A stretch of DNA of 29,616 nucleotides from Chloroflexota bacterium (lineage in GTDB: Bacteria > Chloroflexota > Dormibacteria > Dormibacterales > Dormibacteraceae). A program made the translations under genes and the position numbers. Location of the stretch: contig VBJE01000181.1 in NCBI GenBank assembly GCA_005879675.1, forward strand, positions 1 to 29,616, written 5' to 3'. Of the stretch, positions 1-8,140 are shown in pieces. Position 1 is the first letter of the stretch; every line of letters begins with the position of its first letter. Under the pieces are notes generated by a model that searched no databases, had not been told where the DNA came from, and saw only the letters and a list, made by a program, of their open reading frames with translations.

Positions 1-1
1 C

Positions 2-256
2 CGGCCGCAGCATCCGTACACCAAGGCGCTGCTGTCCTCGATCCCCGTGCCCGACCCGATCGTCGAGATGAGGCGAGCGCCGATCACCCTGAAGGGCGAG
101 ATCCCCTCGCCGGTCAACCCGCCGTCAGGCTGCCGCTTCCATCCCCGCTGCCCGATCGCCCGCGTGCCGGGGGTGTGCAACGAGGTCGAGCCGGCGCTCG
201 AGCCGCACGGCGCCGCGGACCAGGCTGCGGCGTGCCACTTCGCGGGGCAGTTCTAG
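2..256 (+). CDS. Peptide ABC transporter ATP-binding protein, C-terminal fragment
   Basis: This is the tail of an ATPase subunit of an oligopeptide/dipeptide-type ABC importer; the Walker and signature motifs lie to the left of the window. The readable part begins with the HPYTKALLSSIPVPDP stretch and ends in the cysteine-rich tail SGCRFHPRCPIA, followed by two further cysteines. This arrangement is typical of the oligopeptide/dipeptide transporter C-terminal domain in the OppD/OppF/DppD/DppF family, and I infer the same role here: energising peptide uptake at the cytoplasmic face of the membrane. The ligand cannot be told from this fragment. Its TAG stop overlaps the stop of the convergent methyltransferase gene by four bases (CTAG). 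It is truncated only by the window edge. Confidence 0.85.
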   Translation, partial: RPQHPYTKALLSSIPVPDPIVEMRRAPITLKGEIPSPVNPPSGCRFHPRCPIARVPGVCNEVEPALEPHGAADQAAACHFAGQF

Positions 257-861
257 GGCTTCGGTCTGACTTCGAGCAGCCGGTACCCCTTCTTCGACTT
301 GAGCCGCGCGACAGCAAAACCCTGCTCCGCCAGCCACGCGGCCAGAGAGTCCGAGCCCAGGTTGCGCTGCACCACCAGGTAGGCGACACCGCCAGGCTTC
401 AGCCGCGGCAGCCAATCCAGAAGGAGGCGATGGAGGGGCGCCTTGCCGACCCTCACCGGCGGGTTGGAGTAGATCGCGTCGAATTGGGCATCGGCCGGCA
501 CCTGGCCCGGCGTCGCGGCGGTCACGTTGGGAGCCTGGGAGGCGGCGGCGTTCGCCCGGGCCAGCTCGACCGCGCGCTCGTTGACGTCGACCGCCCACAC
601 CCGCGCCCCGGGCGCTCGGCGGGCCAGGGCCACGGCGATCGGCCCGTAGCCGCTGCCGAGGTCGAGGATCTCGCCCTGGGCGGGCGGGGCCGGCCCCTCT
701 CGGAGAAGGACGAGCGTGCCGAGATCGAGCCCCTTGGAGCCGAAAACACCCCGGTCCGACTGAAGCTTCAGGTCCATGTCGGGGAGGCGGAGGTGGACCG
801 TCCGTGGCCGCGAGGGCACCTCCGGGCGAGCTTCGAAGTAATGGGATTTGGGTATACTCAT
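253..861 (-). CDS. Class I SAM-dependent methyltransferase, RsmC/YbxB-like
   Basis: A single-domain Rossmann methyltransferase of 202 residues, probably an rRNA or protein N-methyltransferase. Motif I is DLGSGYGPI (residues 67-75), the SAM-ribose acidic loop is VDVNERAV (91-98), and the catalytic motif is SNPPVRVGK (132-140); an NPP tetrad of this kind methylates exocyclic amino groups of guanine or glutamine. E. coli RsmC, which makes m2G1207 in 16S rRNA, has two such domains in about 340 residues. This one matches the one-domain form common in Gram-positive bacteria, which is often found near ribosomal protein genes. It is divergent from rpsL with only 58 bp between the starts. The substrate is inferred, not shown. 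Confidence 0.8.
   Translation of the reverse strand: MSIPKSHYFEARPEVPSRPRTVHLRLPDMDLKLQSDRGVFGSKGLDLGTLVLLREGPAPPAQGEILDLGSGYGPIAVALARRAPGARVWAVDVNERAVELARANAAASQAPNVTAATPGQVPADAQFDAIYSNPPVRVGKAPLHRLLLDWLPRLKPGGVAYLVVQRNLGSDSLAAWLAEQGFAVARLKSKKGYRLLEVRPKP
853..858 (+). promoter_or_regulatory. Possible -10 element for the rpsL (str) operon
   Basis: TATACT matches the sigma-70 -10 consensus at five of six positions and lies 61 nt before the rpsL start. No convincing -35 is found at 16-18 bp upstream. The hexamer sits just outside, and on the opposite strand to, the methyltransferase start codon, so transcription of the two divergent genes could interfere. The assignment is weak. Confidence 0.3.
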
Positions 862-919
862 CGCTTGTCGCCCAATCGGCTATTGCCGCGTGGGATCAAA
901 TCGCTATTCGGAGAAACGA

Positions 920-1306
920 TTGCCAACCATCCAGCAGTTGGTCCGCCTTGGGCGCAAGGCGGCCAGAGCGAAGTCTAAGGCGCCGGCGCTGCGCGGCTCG
1001 CCGCAGAGGCGGGGCGTGTGCGTCCGCGTGTACACCCAGACCCCGAAGAAGCCGAACTCGGCCCTCCGCAAGGTGGCCCGCGTCCGTCTGACCACCGGGA
1101 TCGAGGTCACGGCCTACATCCCCGGCATCGGCCACAACCTCCAGGAGCACTCGGTCGTGCTCATCCGCGGCGGCCGCGTCAAGGACCTGCCGGGAGTCCG
1201 CTACCACATCATCCGCGGCACGCTCGACACCGCGGGCACCAAGAACCGCAAGAAGGCTCGGTCGAAGTACGGAGCGAAGCGGGAAAAGGGCAAGGCGGCA
1301 GCCTGA
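920..1306 (+). CDS. rpsL: 30S ribosomal protein S12
   Basis: S12 (128 residues) shapes the decoding centre of the small subunit. The family start PTIQQLVRLGR follows a TTG codon preceded by GGAG (910-913) at a 6-nt spacing, so I chose TTG at 920 over an in-frame ATG at 848. The decoding loop TPKKPNSA (41-48) and the GRVKDLPGVRYH loop (85-96) are intact. The lysines where streptomycin resistance arises, equivalent to E. coli K42 and K87, are unchanged, which predicts a drug-sensitive type. It is the first gene of the str operon, and its TGA overlaps the ATG of rpsG by one base. Confidence 0.97.
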   Translation: MPTIQQLVRLGRKAARAKSKAPALRGSPQRRGVCVRVYTQTPKKPNSALRKVARVRLTTGIEVTAYIPGIGHNLQEHSVVLIRGGRVKDLPGVRYHIIRGTLDTAGTKNRKKARSKYGAKREKGKAAA

Positions 1307-1729
1307 TGCCTCGCCGCAACCGTCCCGTCAAGCGTGTCGTCGCGCCCGACCCGGTCTACCAGTCCGAGGCGATCGCCAAAGGTCGTCTACGACGCGCTCA
1401 GCCGCGCCTCCAAGCAGGCGAAGAAGGAGCCGCTCGAGGTCTTCGACCTCGCGCTGCGCAACGCCACGCCTCTGCTCGAGGTCAAGCCGCGGCGGGTCGG
1501 CGGCGCCACCTACCAGGTGCCGGTCGAGATCCGGCCGGACCGCAGGCTCGCGCTTGCGCGCCGGTGGCTCGTGCGTTTCGCGCGCCAGCGCGGCGGGAAA
1601 AGTATGTCCGAGAAGCTCGCCTTCGAGATTCTCGACGCTGCGCAGAACACCGGCGGTGCGGTGAAGCGCAAAGAGGAGACACACCGGATGGCCGAAAGCA
1701 ACAAAGCTTTCTCGCACTTTCGGTACTGA
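1306..1729 (+). pseudogene. rpsG: 30S ribosomal protein S7, interrupted by internal loss and frameshift
   Basis: S7 nucleates assembly of the 30S head and lines the mRNA exit. From the ATG at 1306 the frame reads a perfect S7 N terminus (MPRRNRPVKRVVAPDPVY, then QSEAIAK) up to about position 1380. The rest of S7, beginning VVYDAL, continues one frame over from 1382 to the TGA at 1727-1729. The stretch normally lying between (the INKxMxDGKK helix, about 16 residues) is absent. The two pieces total 140 residues, and adding the missing 16 gives the normal 156. About 47-50 nt have therefore been lost. The downstream part alone is open from a GTG at 1334, but that start would give a nonsense N terminus. 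S7 is essential, so this is either an assembly or sequencing error, or a dead copy with a functional one elsewhere. Confidence 0.9.
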
Positions 1730-1735
1730 CGAGAG

Positions 1736-3844
1736 ATGAACGTGGCACTGAAGATGCAGGAGCGTCCCGTCGCCATCGACAAGGTCCGAAACATCGGGAT
1801 CATGGCGCACATCGACGCGGGCAAGACGACGACGACCGAGCGAATCCTTTTCTACGCCGGGCGCATCCACAAGATGGGCGAGGTCCACGAGGGGGCCGCG
1901 ACCATGGACTGGATGGTCCAGGAGAAGGAGCGCGGGATCACGATCACGTCGGCCGCGACGACCGCCAACTGGCGCGAGCACGCGATCAACATCATAGACA
2001 CACCCGGACACGTGGACTTCACGGTCGAGGTCGAGCGCTCGCTGCGCGTGCTGGACGGCGCGGTGGCGGTCTTCGACGCCGTGGCCGGCGTCGAGCCGCA
2101 GTCGGAAACGGTCTGGCGCCAGGCCGACCGCTACGGCGTGCCCCGGATCGCCTTCATCAACAAGATGGACCGGATCGGCGCCGACTTTTACGGCTCGCTG
2201 AGCTCGATCCGCACCCGCCTGGGCGCGCGCGCCGTACCCATCCAGCTGCCCATCGGCTCCGAGGGGGGCTTCCAGGGCTACATCGACCTGCTCAGCAAGG
2301 AGGCCGTCGTCTATACCGACGACCTCGGCACGAAGTCGACCGAGTCGCTGGACATCCCGGCCGGCATGGCCGACCTGGTTTCGCAGTACCGGCACGACCT
2401 CATCGAGGCTGTGGCGGACTTCGACGACAGCGTCATGCACAAGTATCTCGAGGAGCAGGACATCACCGAGGAAGAGATCAAGGAAGCGCTTCGCGCCGGC
2501 ACGGTGAAGGGCGTTCTCGTCCCGGTGCTGTGCGGCGCCGCGCTGCGTAACCGCGGCGTGCAGCCGATCCTCGACGCGGTCGTCGACTACCTGCCGTCGC
2601 CCGCGGACGTGCCGGCGGTCGAGGGCAAGAATCCCAAGACAGGGGCGCTGGAGGTGCGCGAGCACGACGACAACGAGCCGTTCTCGGCCCTCGCCTTCAA
2701 GATCCAGATGGACCCGCAGGGCGTCGGCAAGCTGACGTTCTTTCGCGTCTACTCGGGCCGGCTCAAGGCCGGGTCATCGGTCATGAACGCGTCCACCGGG
2801 CGCCGCGAGCGCATCGGCCGCATCCTGCGCATGCACGCCATCCGCCGCGAGGACGTCGACGAGGTCTTCACCGGCGACATCGCCGCGGCCGTCGGCCTCA
2901 AGTCGACGACGACCGGCGACACGCTGTGCGACGAGACCCACCCCATCCTCCTCGAGTCGATCACCTTTCCCGAGCCCGTCATCTCGGTCGCCATCGAGCC
3001 CAAGACCAAGGCCGACCAGGAGAAGCTGGGCATGGCCCTGCAGCGGCTGTCGGAGGAGGACCCGACCTTCAAGGTGCACACGGACGACGAGACCGGCCAG
3101 ACGATCATCGAGGGCATGGGCGAGCTCCACCTCGAGATCATCATCGACCGCCTGCTGCGCGAGTTCCGCGTCGATGCCAACCAGGGCAAGCCCCAGGTCG
3201 CCTACAAGGAGACCATCCGGCGGCCCGCGAAGGGCGTCGGGCGATTCGTGCGCCAGACCGGCGGCAAGGGCCAGTACGGCCACGCCGAGGTCGAGGTCAG
3301 GCCGGGCGAGCCCGGAAGCGGCTTTGTCTGGGAAGACAAGATCACCCAGGCGCGCATCCCGCGCGAGTACATCCCCGCGATCGAGAAGGGCATCCGCGAG
3401 GCGCTGCAGAGCGGCGTCGCCGCCGGGTACCCGGTGGTCGATATCGCTGTGACCTTGGTGGACGGTTCGTACCACCCGGTCGACTCGAGCGAGATGGCGT
3501 TCCAGGTCGCCGGCTCGATGGCGGTCAAAGACGGCATGCACAAGGCCCAGCCCTACCTGCTCGAGCCGATCATGAAGGTCGACGTCGTCATGCCCGAGGA
3601 GTATCTCGGCGACGTGATGGGCGACCTCGCGTCCCGCCGCGGTCATATCCTGGGAATGGAAGGACGCGGCACGTCGCAGAACGTGAAGGCGAACGTGCCC
3701 CTGGCCGAGATGTTCGGCTACGCTACCGAGCTTCGGTCGATGACCTCGGGGCGAGCGACGTACTCAATGGAATTCAGTCATTACGCGGAAATGCCCGGAA
3801 ATCTGGCGGAGGCTGTGGGCCGCCGCGACAAGGCGAGGAGTTAG
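1736..3844 (+). CDS. fusA: Translation elongation factor G
   Basis: EF-G (702 residues, close to the 704 of E. coli) is the GTPase that drives translocation and, with RRF, ribosome recycling. The GTP-binding motifs are AHIDAGKT (24-31), DTPGH (88-92, with the catalytic histidine) and NKMD (142-145). Domains II-V follow without gaps, with the conserved ETI..PAKGVGRFVRQTGGKGQYGH stretch marking the start of domain IV. The ATG at 1736 follows GAGAG; a second in-frame ATG at 1754 (before QERPVAIDKVRNIGI) would give a protein six residues shorter. It lies 6 nt after the rpsG stop and 12 nt before tuf, as in classical str operons. Confidence 0.98.
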   Translation: MNVALKMQERPVAIDKVRNIGIMAHIDAGKTTTTERILFYAGRIHKMGEVHEGAATMDWMVQEKERGITITSAATTANWREHAINIIDTPGHVDFTVEVERSLRVLDGAVAVFDAVAGVEPQSETVWRQADRYGVPRIAFINKMDRIGADFYGSLSSIRTRLGARAVPIQLPIGSEGGFQGYIDLLSKEAVVYTDDLGTKSTESLDIPAGMADLVSQYRHDLIEAVADFDDSVMHKYLEEQDITEEEIKEALRAGTVKGVLVPVLCGAALRNRGVQPILDAVVDYLPSPADVPAVEGKNPKTGALEVREHDDNEPFSALAFKIQMDPQGVGKLTFFRVYSGRLKAGSSVMNASTGRRERIGRILRMHAIRREDVDEVFTGDIAAAVGLKSTTTGDTLCDETHPILLESITFPEPVISVAIEPKTKADQEKLGMALQRLSEEDPTFKVHTDDETGQTIIEGMGELHLEIIIDRLLREFRVDANQGKPQVAYKETIRRPAKGVGRFVRQTGGKGQYGHAEVEVRPGEPGSGFVWEDKITQARIPREYIPAIEKGIREALQSGVAAGYPVVDIAVTLVDGSYHPVDSSEMAFQVAGSMAVKDGMHKAQPYLLEPIMKVDVVMPEEYLGDVMGDLASRRGHILGMEGRGTSQNVKANVPLAEMFGYATELRSMTSGRATYSMEFSHYAEMPGNLAEAVGRRDKARS

Positions 3845-3856
3845 TAGGAGGAGACA

Positions 3857-5041
3857 GTGGCGAAGAAGAAGTTCGAGCGGACCAAGCCCCACCTCAACGT
3901 CGGCACCATCGGTCACATCGACCATGGCAAGACGACGCTGACGGCTGCCATCACCAAGGTGCTGGCCGAGAAGGGCCTGGCCGAATTCACGCCGTTTGAC
4001 AGGATCGACAAGGCGCCCGAGGAGAAGGCTCGTGGCATCACGATCTCGATCACGCACGTCGAGTACGAGACCGAGAAGCGCCACTACGCCCACGTGGACT
4101 GCCCTGGCCACCAGGACTACATCAAGAACATGATCACCGGCGCCGCCCAGATGGACGGGGCGATCCTCGTCGTCGCCGCGAACGACGGTGCGATGCCGCA
4201 GACCCGCGAGCACATCATCCTGGCCCGCCAGGTCAACGTGCCTTTTCTCGTGGTCGCGCTGAACAAGTGCGACATGGTCGATGACAAGGAGTTCATCGAG
4301 CTGGTCGAGCTCGACCTGCGCGAGCTGCTCAACAAGTACGAGTACCCGGGGGATGACATCCCGATCGTTCGCATCTCCGCTCTCAAGGCCCTCGAAGGCG
4401 ACCCCGAGTGGGCTCCAAAGATCCTCGAGCTGATGAATGCCGTTGACACCTACATCCCGGAGCCGGAGCGGCCCGTCGACAAGCCGTTCCTGATGCCGAT
4501 CGAGGACGTGTTCACGATCGAAGGTCGCGGCACCGTGACCACGGGTCGTGTCGAGCGCGGCAAGCTCAAGAAGAACGAGGAAATCGAGATCGTGGGCATC
4601 CACCCGACCACGAAGACCGTGGTGACCGGAATCGAGATGTTCCACAAGGACATGGACGAGTGCCAGGCCGGCGACAACGTCGGAACGCTGCTCCGCGGCG
4701 TCAAGCGCGAGGACGTCGTGCGTGGCCAGGTGCTGTCCAAGCCCGGCTCCATCACCCCGCACACCCAGTTCAAGGCCCAGGTCTACGTCCTGACCAAGGA
4801 AGAGGGTGGACGCCACACGCCGTTCCTCACCGGATACCGCCCCCAGTTCTATATGCGGACCACCGACGTCACGGGCGAGGTCAAGCTGCCCGAGGGCGTC
4901 GAGATGGTGATGCCGGGCGACAACGTCGTGATGGACATCACCCTGGGTGAGCCGATCGGCATCGAGCCGGCACTTCGGTTCGCCATTCGCGAAGGCGGCA
5001 AGACGGTAGGAGCCGGCGTCGTGACCGAGGTCGTCAAGTAA
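3857..5041 (+). CDS. tuf: Translation elongation factor Tu
   Basis: EF-Tu (394 residues) delivers aminoacyl-tRNA to the ribosomal A site as a GTP complex. GTPase motifs are GHIDHGKT (19-26), DCPGH (81-85) and NKCD; the beta-barrel domains II and III are complete, ending GAGVVTEVV. The GTG start has a strong AGGAGG (3846-3851) five bases upstream. Switch I carries GITISITHVEY, a form resembling actinobacterial EF-Tu (GITISIAHVEY) more than the GITINTAHVEY of E. coli. The residue after the catalytic His85 is Gln (GHQDY) where most bacteria have Ala, and RGVKREDVVRGQVL is normal. It is the last gene of the str unit, with a 32-nt gap before rpsJ. Confidence 0.98.
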   Translation: MAKKKFERTKPHLNVGTIGHIDHGKTTLTAAITKVLAEKGLAEFTPFDRIDKAPEEKARGITISITHVEYETEKRHYAHVDCPGHQDYIKNMITGAAQMDGAILVVAANDGAMPQTREHIILARQVNVPFLVVALNKCDMVDDKEFIELVELDLRELLNKYEYPGDDIPIVRISALKALEGDPEWAPKILELMNAVDTYIPEPERPVDKPFLMPIEDVFTIEGRGTVTTGRVERGKLKKNEEIEIVGIHPTTKTVVTGIEMFHKDMDECQAGDNVGTLLRGVKREDVVRGQVLSKPGSITPHTQFKAQVYVLTKEEGGRHTPFLTGYRPQFYMRTTDVTGEVKLPEGVEMVMPGDNVVMDITLGEPIGIEPALRFAIREGGKTVGAGVVTEVVK

Positions 5042-5073
5042 CCCATACATAAATAAGGAGAAGGGCAAGGCAG

Positions 5074-5379
5074 TTGGCGCAGAAGATTCGGATCCGGCTC
5101 AAGGCCTATGACCACCGGGTGCTGGACCAGGCGGCGGACAAGATCGTGGACACCGCCCGCCGTACGAACGCGCGCACTGCCGGCCCCATCCCGCTTCCCA
5201 CCGAGATCTCCAAGCTCACCGTGATTCGCAGCCCCTTCATCGACAAGGACTCGCGTGAGCAGTTCGAGATGCGCACCCACAAGCGCATCGTCGACATCCT
5301 GGACCCCAACCCGCGCGTGGTGGACGCCCTCATGCGGCTGTCCCTGCCCGCCGGCGTGAGCATCGAGATCAAAAGCTGA
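5074..5379 (+). CDS. rpsJ: 30S ribosomal protein S10
   Basis: S10 (101 residues) is a head protein of the 30S subunit and, as NusE, also part of Nus antitermination complexes. The sequence starts QKIRIRLKAYDHRVLDQA, has the conserved HKRIVDI segment and ends PAGVSIEIK, all normal for the family. The start is a TTG at 5074. An AAGGAG at 5055-5060 lies rather far upstream (13 nt) and a shorter AAGG at 5067-5070 lies closer. It opens the S10 operon, and its TGA overlaps the rplC ATG by one base. Confidence 0.97.
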   Translation: MAQKIRIRLKAYDHRVLDQAADKIVDTARRTNARTAGPIPLPTEISKLTVIRSPFIDKDSREQFEMRTHKRIVDILDPNPRVVDALMRLSLPAGVSIEIKS

Positions 5380-6041
5380 TGAAGGGTCTGCTGGCCAAGA
5401 AGCTGGGCATGACCCAGCTCTTCAACCCCGACGGCACGATGACCGCGGTCACTGTGCTCGAGGCGGGACCCTGTCGGGTCCTCGGCCTGCGCACCGCGGA
5501 GAAGGACGGCTACAACGCCGTCCGGATCGCGTTCGCGCCGGCGAAGGAGGGCAGGCTCAACGGCCCCCAGCTCGGAGAGTTCAAGAAGGCCAACCTCGAT
5601 CCCCACCGGCACGTGGTCGAGATCCGCAACTACGACGGCGTGGAGCAAGGACAGGAGCTGAAAGCCGAGATCTTTGCCCCCGGCGAGCTCGTCGACGTGA
5701 CGAGCACGAGCAAGGGCAAGGGATTCCAGGGGCTGATCAAGAGGCACAAGTTCAGCCGCGGCCCCGAGTCGCATGGCTCGATGAACGTCCGCCAGCCGGG
5801 CGCCATCGGGGCCACAGACGCCGCGCGCGTCTTCAAGGGCGTGCGCATGTCGGGCCAGATGGGCAACGTGCGAACCACCGCTCGCGCGTACACGGTTGTG
5901 CGCGTTGACGCCGAGAGGAACCTTTTGCTGGTCAAGGGCGGCGTGCCGGGCGCTAAAGGCGCTCTCGTGCTCGTCCGGCAGTCGACCAAGAAGGTCAAGC
6001 CGAAGGGTCCGGCGGGTAAGCCGAACCCGAGGAAGGTCTGA
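5379..6041 (+). CDS. rplC: 50S ribosomal protein L3
   Basis: L3 (220 residues) is one of the first proteins to assemble on 23S rRNA and reaches toward the peptidyl-transferase centre. It begins MKGLLAKKLGMTQLF and has the central loop GKGFQGLIKRHKFSRGPESHGS followed by the conserved RxPGAIG segment. The tail is a little longer than in E. coli (209) and ends in a basic KVKPKGPAGKPNPRKV run. It is coupled on both sides: TGATG with rpsJ and TGATG with rplD. Confidence 0.97.
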   Translation: MKGLLAKKLGMTQLFNPDGTMTAVTVLEAGPCRVLGLRTAEKDGYNAVRIAFAPAKEGRLNGPQLGEFKKANLDPHRHVVEIRNYDGVEQGQELKAEIFAPGELVDVTSTSKGKGFQGLIKRHKFSRGPESHGSMNVRQPGAIGATDAARVFKGVRMSGQMGNVRTTARAYTVVRVDAERNLLLVKGGVPGAKGALVLVRQSTKKVKPKGPAGKPNPRKV

Positions 6042-6691
6042 TGACTGTTCAGGCCCCCTACTTCGACGCGCTCGGCGAGCGCAACGGCGAGGTCGACCTG
6101 CCCGAGGCCATCTTCGCCGAGCAGCCGAACGTGCCGGTCATGCACCAGGCGTACCTACGCCAGCTGGCGAACGCCCGCCAGGGCACGGCCAGCACCAAGA
6201 CGCGCAAGGACGTCCGCGGCGGCGGCGCCAAGCCGTACCGCCAGAAGGGCACCGGCCGGGCGCGCCACGGCTCGATTCGAGAGCCGAGCATGAAGGGTGG
6301 CGGGAAGGTGTTCGGCCCCAAGCCCCGCGATTTTTCGCAGCGGATGCCCAAGCAGATGCGACGTCTCGCCCTGCGCAGCGCGTTGAGCCAGAAGGCGATC
6401 GACGGCCAGGTCCGAGTCATCGAGAGCTTCGTCTTCGACGAGCCCAAGACCAGCCAGGCCTCAGAGCTGTTGGACGCGATCGGCTTCGACAACACGACGC
6501 TCGTCGTGCTGCCGGCGCCGAACTACACGGTCAGCCGATCGTTCGAGAACCTTGCCCACGCCAAGATCGTGCTGGCGCGCAACCTGAACCTCCGCGACCT
6601 GTTCAGCCACAGGTACCTGCTCCTCTCCAAGGACGCGATCGAGCTGCTGGAGGAGAACTTCAGCCCCCGCGTCAAGGCTGCCGCGGAATGA
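6041..6691 (+). CDS. rplD: 50S ribosomal protein L4
   Basis: L4 (216 residues) binds 23S rRNA and extends a loop into the peptide exit tunnel. The tunnel loop region RQGTASTKTRKDVRGGGAKPYRQKGTGRARHGS is intact, including the KPYRQKGTGRARHG motif where macrolide-resistance changes arise in other bacteria. In E. coli L4 also represses its own S10 operon; no matching leader was recognised before rpsJ here. Its ATG overlaps the rplC stop, and its own TGA lies inside the ATGA of rplW. Confidence 0.97.
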   Translation: MTVQAPYFDALGERNGEVDLPEAIFAEQPNVPVMHQAYLRQLANARQGTASTKTRKDVRGGGAKPYRQKGTGRARHGSIREPSMKGGGKVFGPKPRDFSQRMPKQMRRLALRSALSQKAIDGQVRVIESFVFDEPKTSQASELLDAIGFDNTTLVVLPAPNYTVSRSFENLAHAKIVLARNLNLRDLFSHRYLLLSKDAIELLEENFSPRVKAAAE

Positions 6692-7008
6692 CGACGCGAG
6701 CAGCGAGCGAGATCGTGATCGGGCCGCTCATCACGGAGCGGACGTACCAGCTCTACACGCAGGGCCGGTACACCTTCAAGGTGAGCGCGCGCGCGTCCAA
6801 GACCGAGATCAAGAAGGCCCTCGAGGAGCAATACGAGTCGCAGAACATCGAGGTCAAGAAGGTCAACACCGTGCACATGCGCGGCAAGACGAGGCGCGCG
6901 TTCCGGCGCATCGGCTCCGGCACGGTCGGCAAGACGACCGACTGGAAGAAGGCGATCGTCACCCTGGGCGAGGGCCAAAAGATCGAAGGGCTCTTTGGAT
7001 CAGTCTGA
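6688..7008 (+). CDS. rplW: 50S ribosomal protein L23
   Basis: L23 (106 residues) sits at the tunnel exit and is the docking site for trigger factor and the signal recognition particle. The family features IGPLITERTYQLYTQGRYTFKVSARASKTEIKKALE, then VNTVHMRGKTRR and WKKAIVTL, are all present. The start is the ATG at 6688, which shares ATGA with the rplD stop; an upstream in-frame extension inside rplD has no L23 similarity. Length is normal (E. coli 100). Confidence 0.96.
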   Translation: MTTRAASEIVIGPLITERTYQLYTQGRYTFKVSARASKTEIKKALEEQYESQNIEVKKVNTVHMRGKTRRAFRRIGSGTVGKTTDWKKAIVTLGEGQKIEGLFGSV

Positions 7009-7850
7009 TGCCAGTTAGAAAGTTCAAGCCCACCAGCCCGGGACGGCGGTTCATGACGATCTCCGGCTTCGACGAGATCACGACCGACTCGCCCGAAAAG
7101 ACCCTGCTCGAGTCGCTGCCGACGCATGCCGGCCGCAACAACCAGGGGCGGATCACCACCCGCCACCAGGGCGGCGGCTACCGCAAGCTCTACCGCCGGA
7201 TCGATTTCAAGCGCGACAAGGTGGGCGTCCCGGGCAAGGTCGCGACGATCGAGTACGACCCGAACCGGAGCGCACGCATCGCGCTGATCCACTACAAGGA
7301 CGGCGAGAAGCGCTACATCCTGGCCCCGCTCGGCCTCAAAGTTGGCGACCCGATCGAGAACGGGCCGGACGCTGCCGTGCGCATCGGCAACGCCATCCCC
7401 CTCCAGAACATCCCGGTGGGGTCCACCGTGCACAACATCGAGCTCACCCTTGGTCGCGGCGGCCAGCTCGTCCGGTCCGCCGGCGCGAGCGCGCAGCTGC
7501 TCGCCAAGGAGGGCGACTACGCCGTCATCCGCATGCCGAGCGGCGAGCTGCGCCGGGTGCACATCCGGTGCCAGGCCACGATCGGACAGGTCGGTAACAT
7601 CGAGCACGAGAACGAGTCGGGCGGCAAGGCCGGCCGCAGCCGATGGCTCGGCCAGCGCCCCGAGGTGCGTGGTTCGACGATGAACCCCCGCGACCATCCG
7701 CACGGGGGTGGCGAGGGCAAGACGGGAACCGGAGGCAACCCCAAGACGCCGTGGGGCAAGCCCGCCCTCGGCTACCGCACGCGCAAGCGCAACAAGGCCT
7801 CGAGCAAGCTCATCATCCGGCGCCGCGAAAAGAAAGGACGAAAGAAGTAA
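7008..7850 (+). CDS. rplB: 50S ribosomal protein L2
   Basis: L2 (280 residues, usual about 275) is needed for subunit joining and supports the peptidyl-transferase centre. It has the N-terminal KFKPTSPGRR element, the two beta-barrel domains, and the conserved DHPHGGGEGK loop (residues 229-238), which contains the histidine equivalent to E. coli H229. The tail is strongly basic. One-base TGATG coupling with rplW precedes it, and rpsS follows directly after its stop. Confidence 0.98.
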   Translation: MPVRKFKPTSPGRRFMTISGFDEITTDSPEKTLLESLPTHAGRNNQGRITTRHQGGGYRKLYRRIDFKRDKVGVPGKVATIEYDPNRSARIALIHYKDGEKRYILAPLGLKVGDPIENGPDAAVRIGNAIPLQNIPVGSTVHNIELTLGRGGQLVRSAGASAQLLAKEGDYAVIRMPSGELRRVHIRCQATIGQVGNIEHENESGGKAGRSRWLGQRPEVRGSTMNPRDHPHGGGEGKTGTGGNPKTPWGKPALGYRTRKRNKASSKLIIRRREKKGRKK

Positions 7851-8135
7851 GTGTCACGCTCCACCAAGAAGGGTCCGTTCATCAGCCCTTCGCTCCGCGA
7901 CAAGATCGAGAAGATGAACCAGACGCGCGACAAGAAGGTGATCCGCACCTGGGCGCGCGCGTCTGTGATCTACCCCGACATGGTCGGGCACACGATCGCG
8001 GTCCACGACGGACGCAAGCACGTGCCCGTTTTCATCAGCGAGAACATGGTCGGCCACCGTCTCGGCGAGTTCGCGCCGACGCGGCACTTCCGAGGCCATG
8101 GCACTCATACCGAAAAGACAACGACGGTCAAGTAG
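7851..8135 (+). CDS. rpsS: 30S ribosomal protein S19
   Basis: S19 (94 residues) is in the 30S head, contacting S13 and the A-site region. It reads SRSTKKGPFISPSLRDKIEKMN, then IRTWARASVIYPDMVGHTIAVHDGRKHVPVFISENMVGHRLGEFAPTR in the usual order. The start is a GTG immediately after the rplB TAA, with the purine-rich AAAGAAAGGACGAAAG of the rplB tail available as a Shine-Dalgarno region. Length is normal. Confidence 0.96.
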   Translation: MSRSTKKGPFISPSLRDKIEKMNQTRDKKVIRTWARASVIYPDMVGHTIAVHDGRKHVPVFISENMVGHRLGEFAPTRHFRGHGTHTEKTTTVK

Positions 8136-8140
8136 AAGTA

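Noticed and set aside
57..62. Inverted or insertion-sequence ends near the left edge
   Set aside because: No transposase, target duplication or terminal repeats were found anywhere in the window.
1375..1390. Programmed frameshift in rpsG
   Set aside because: A simple slip would restore the frame, but about 16 family residues would still be missing, so loss of DNA is the better explanation.
1018..2550. 510-codon plus-strand frame across rpsL, rpsG and fusA
   Set aside because: It is a high-G+C shadow frame, rich in Arg, Pro and Gly; apart from the true rpsG N terminus (1306-1380), which lies in it, it has no family resemblance.
3764..5068. 434-codon open frame on the minus strand opposite tuf
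   Set aside because: It is the mirror of the highly biased tuf codons; its product is rich in His, Asp and Val and shows no motif. Similar long frames lie opposite fusA, rplB, secY and rpoA for the same reason.
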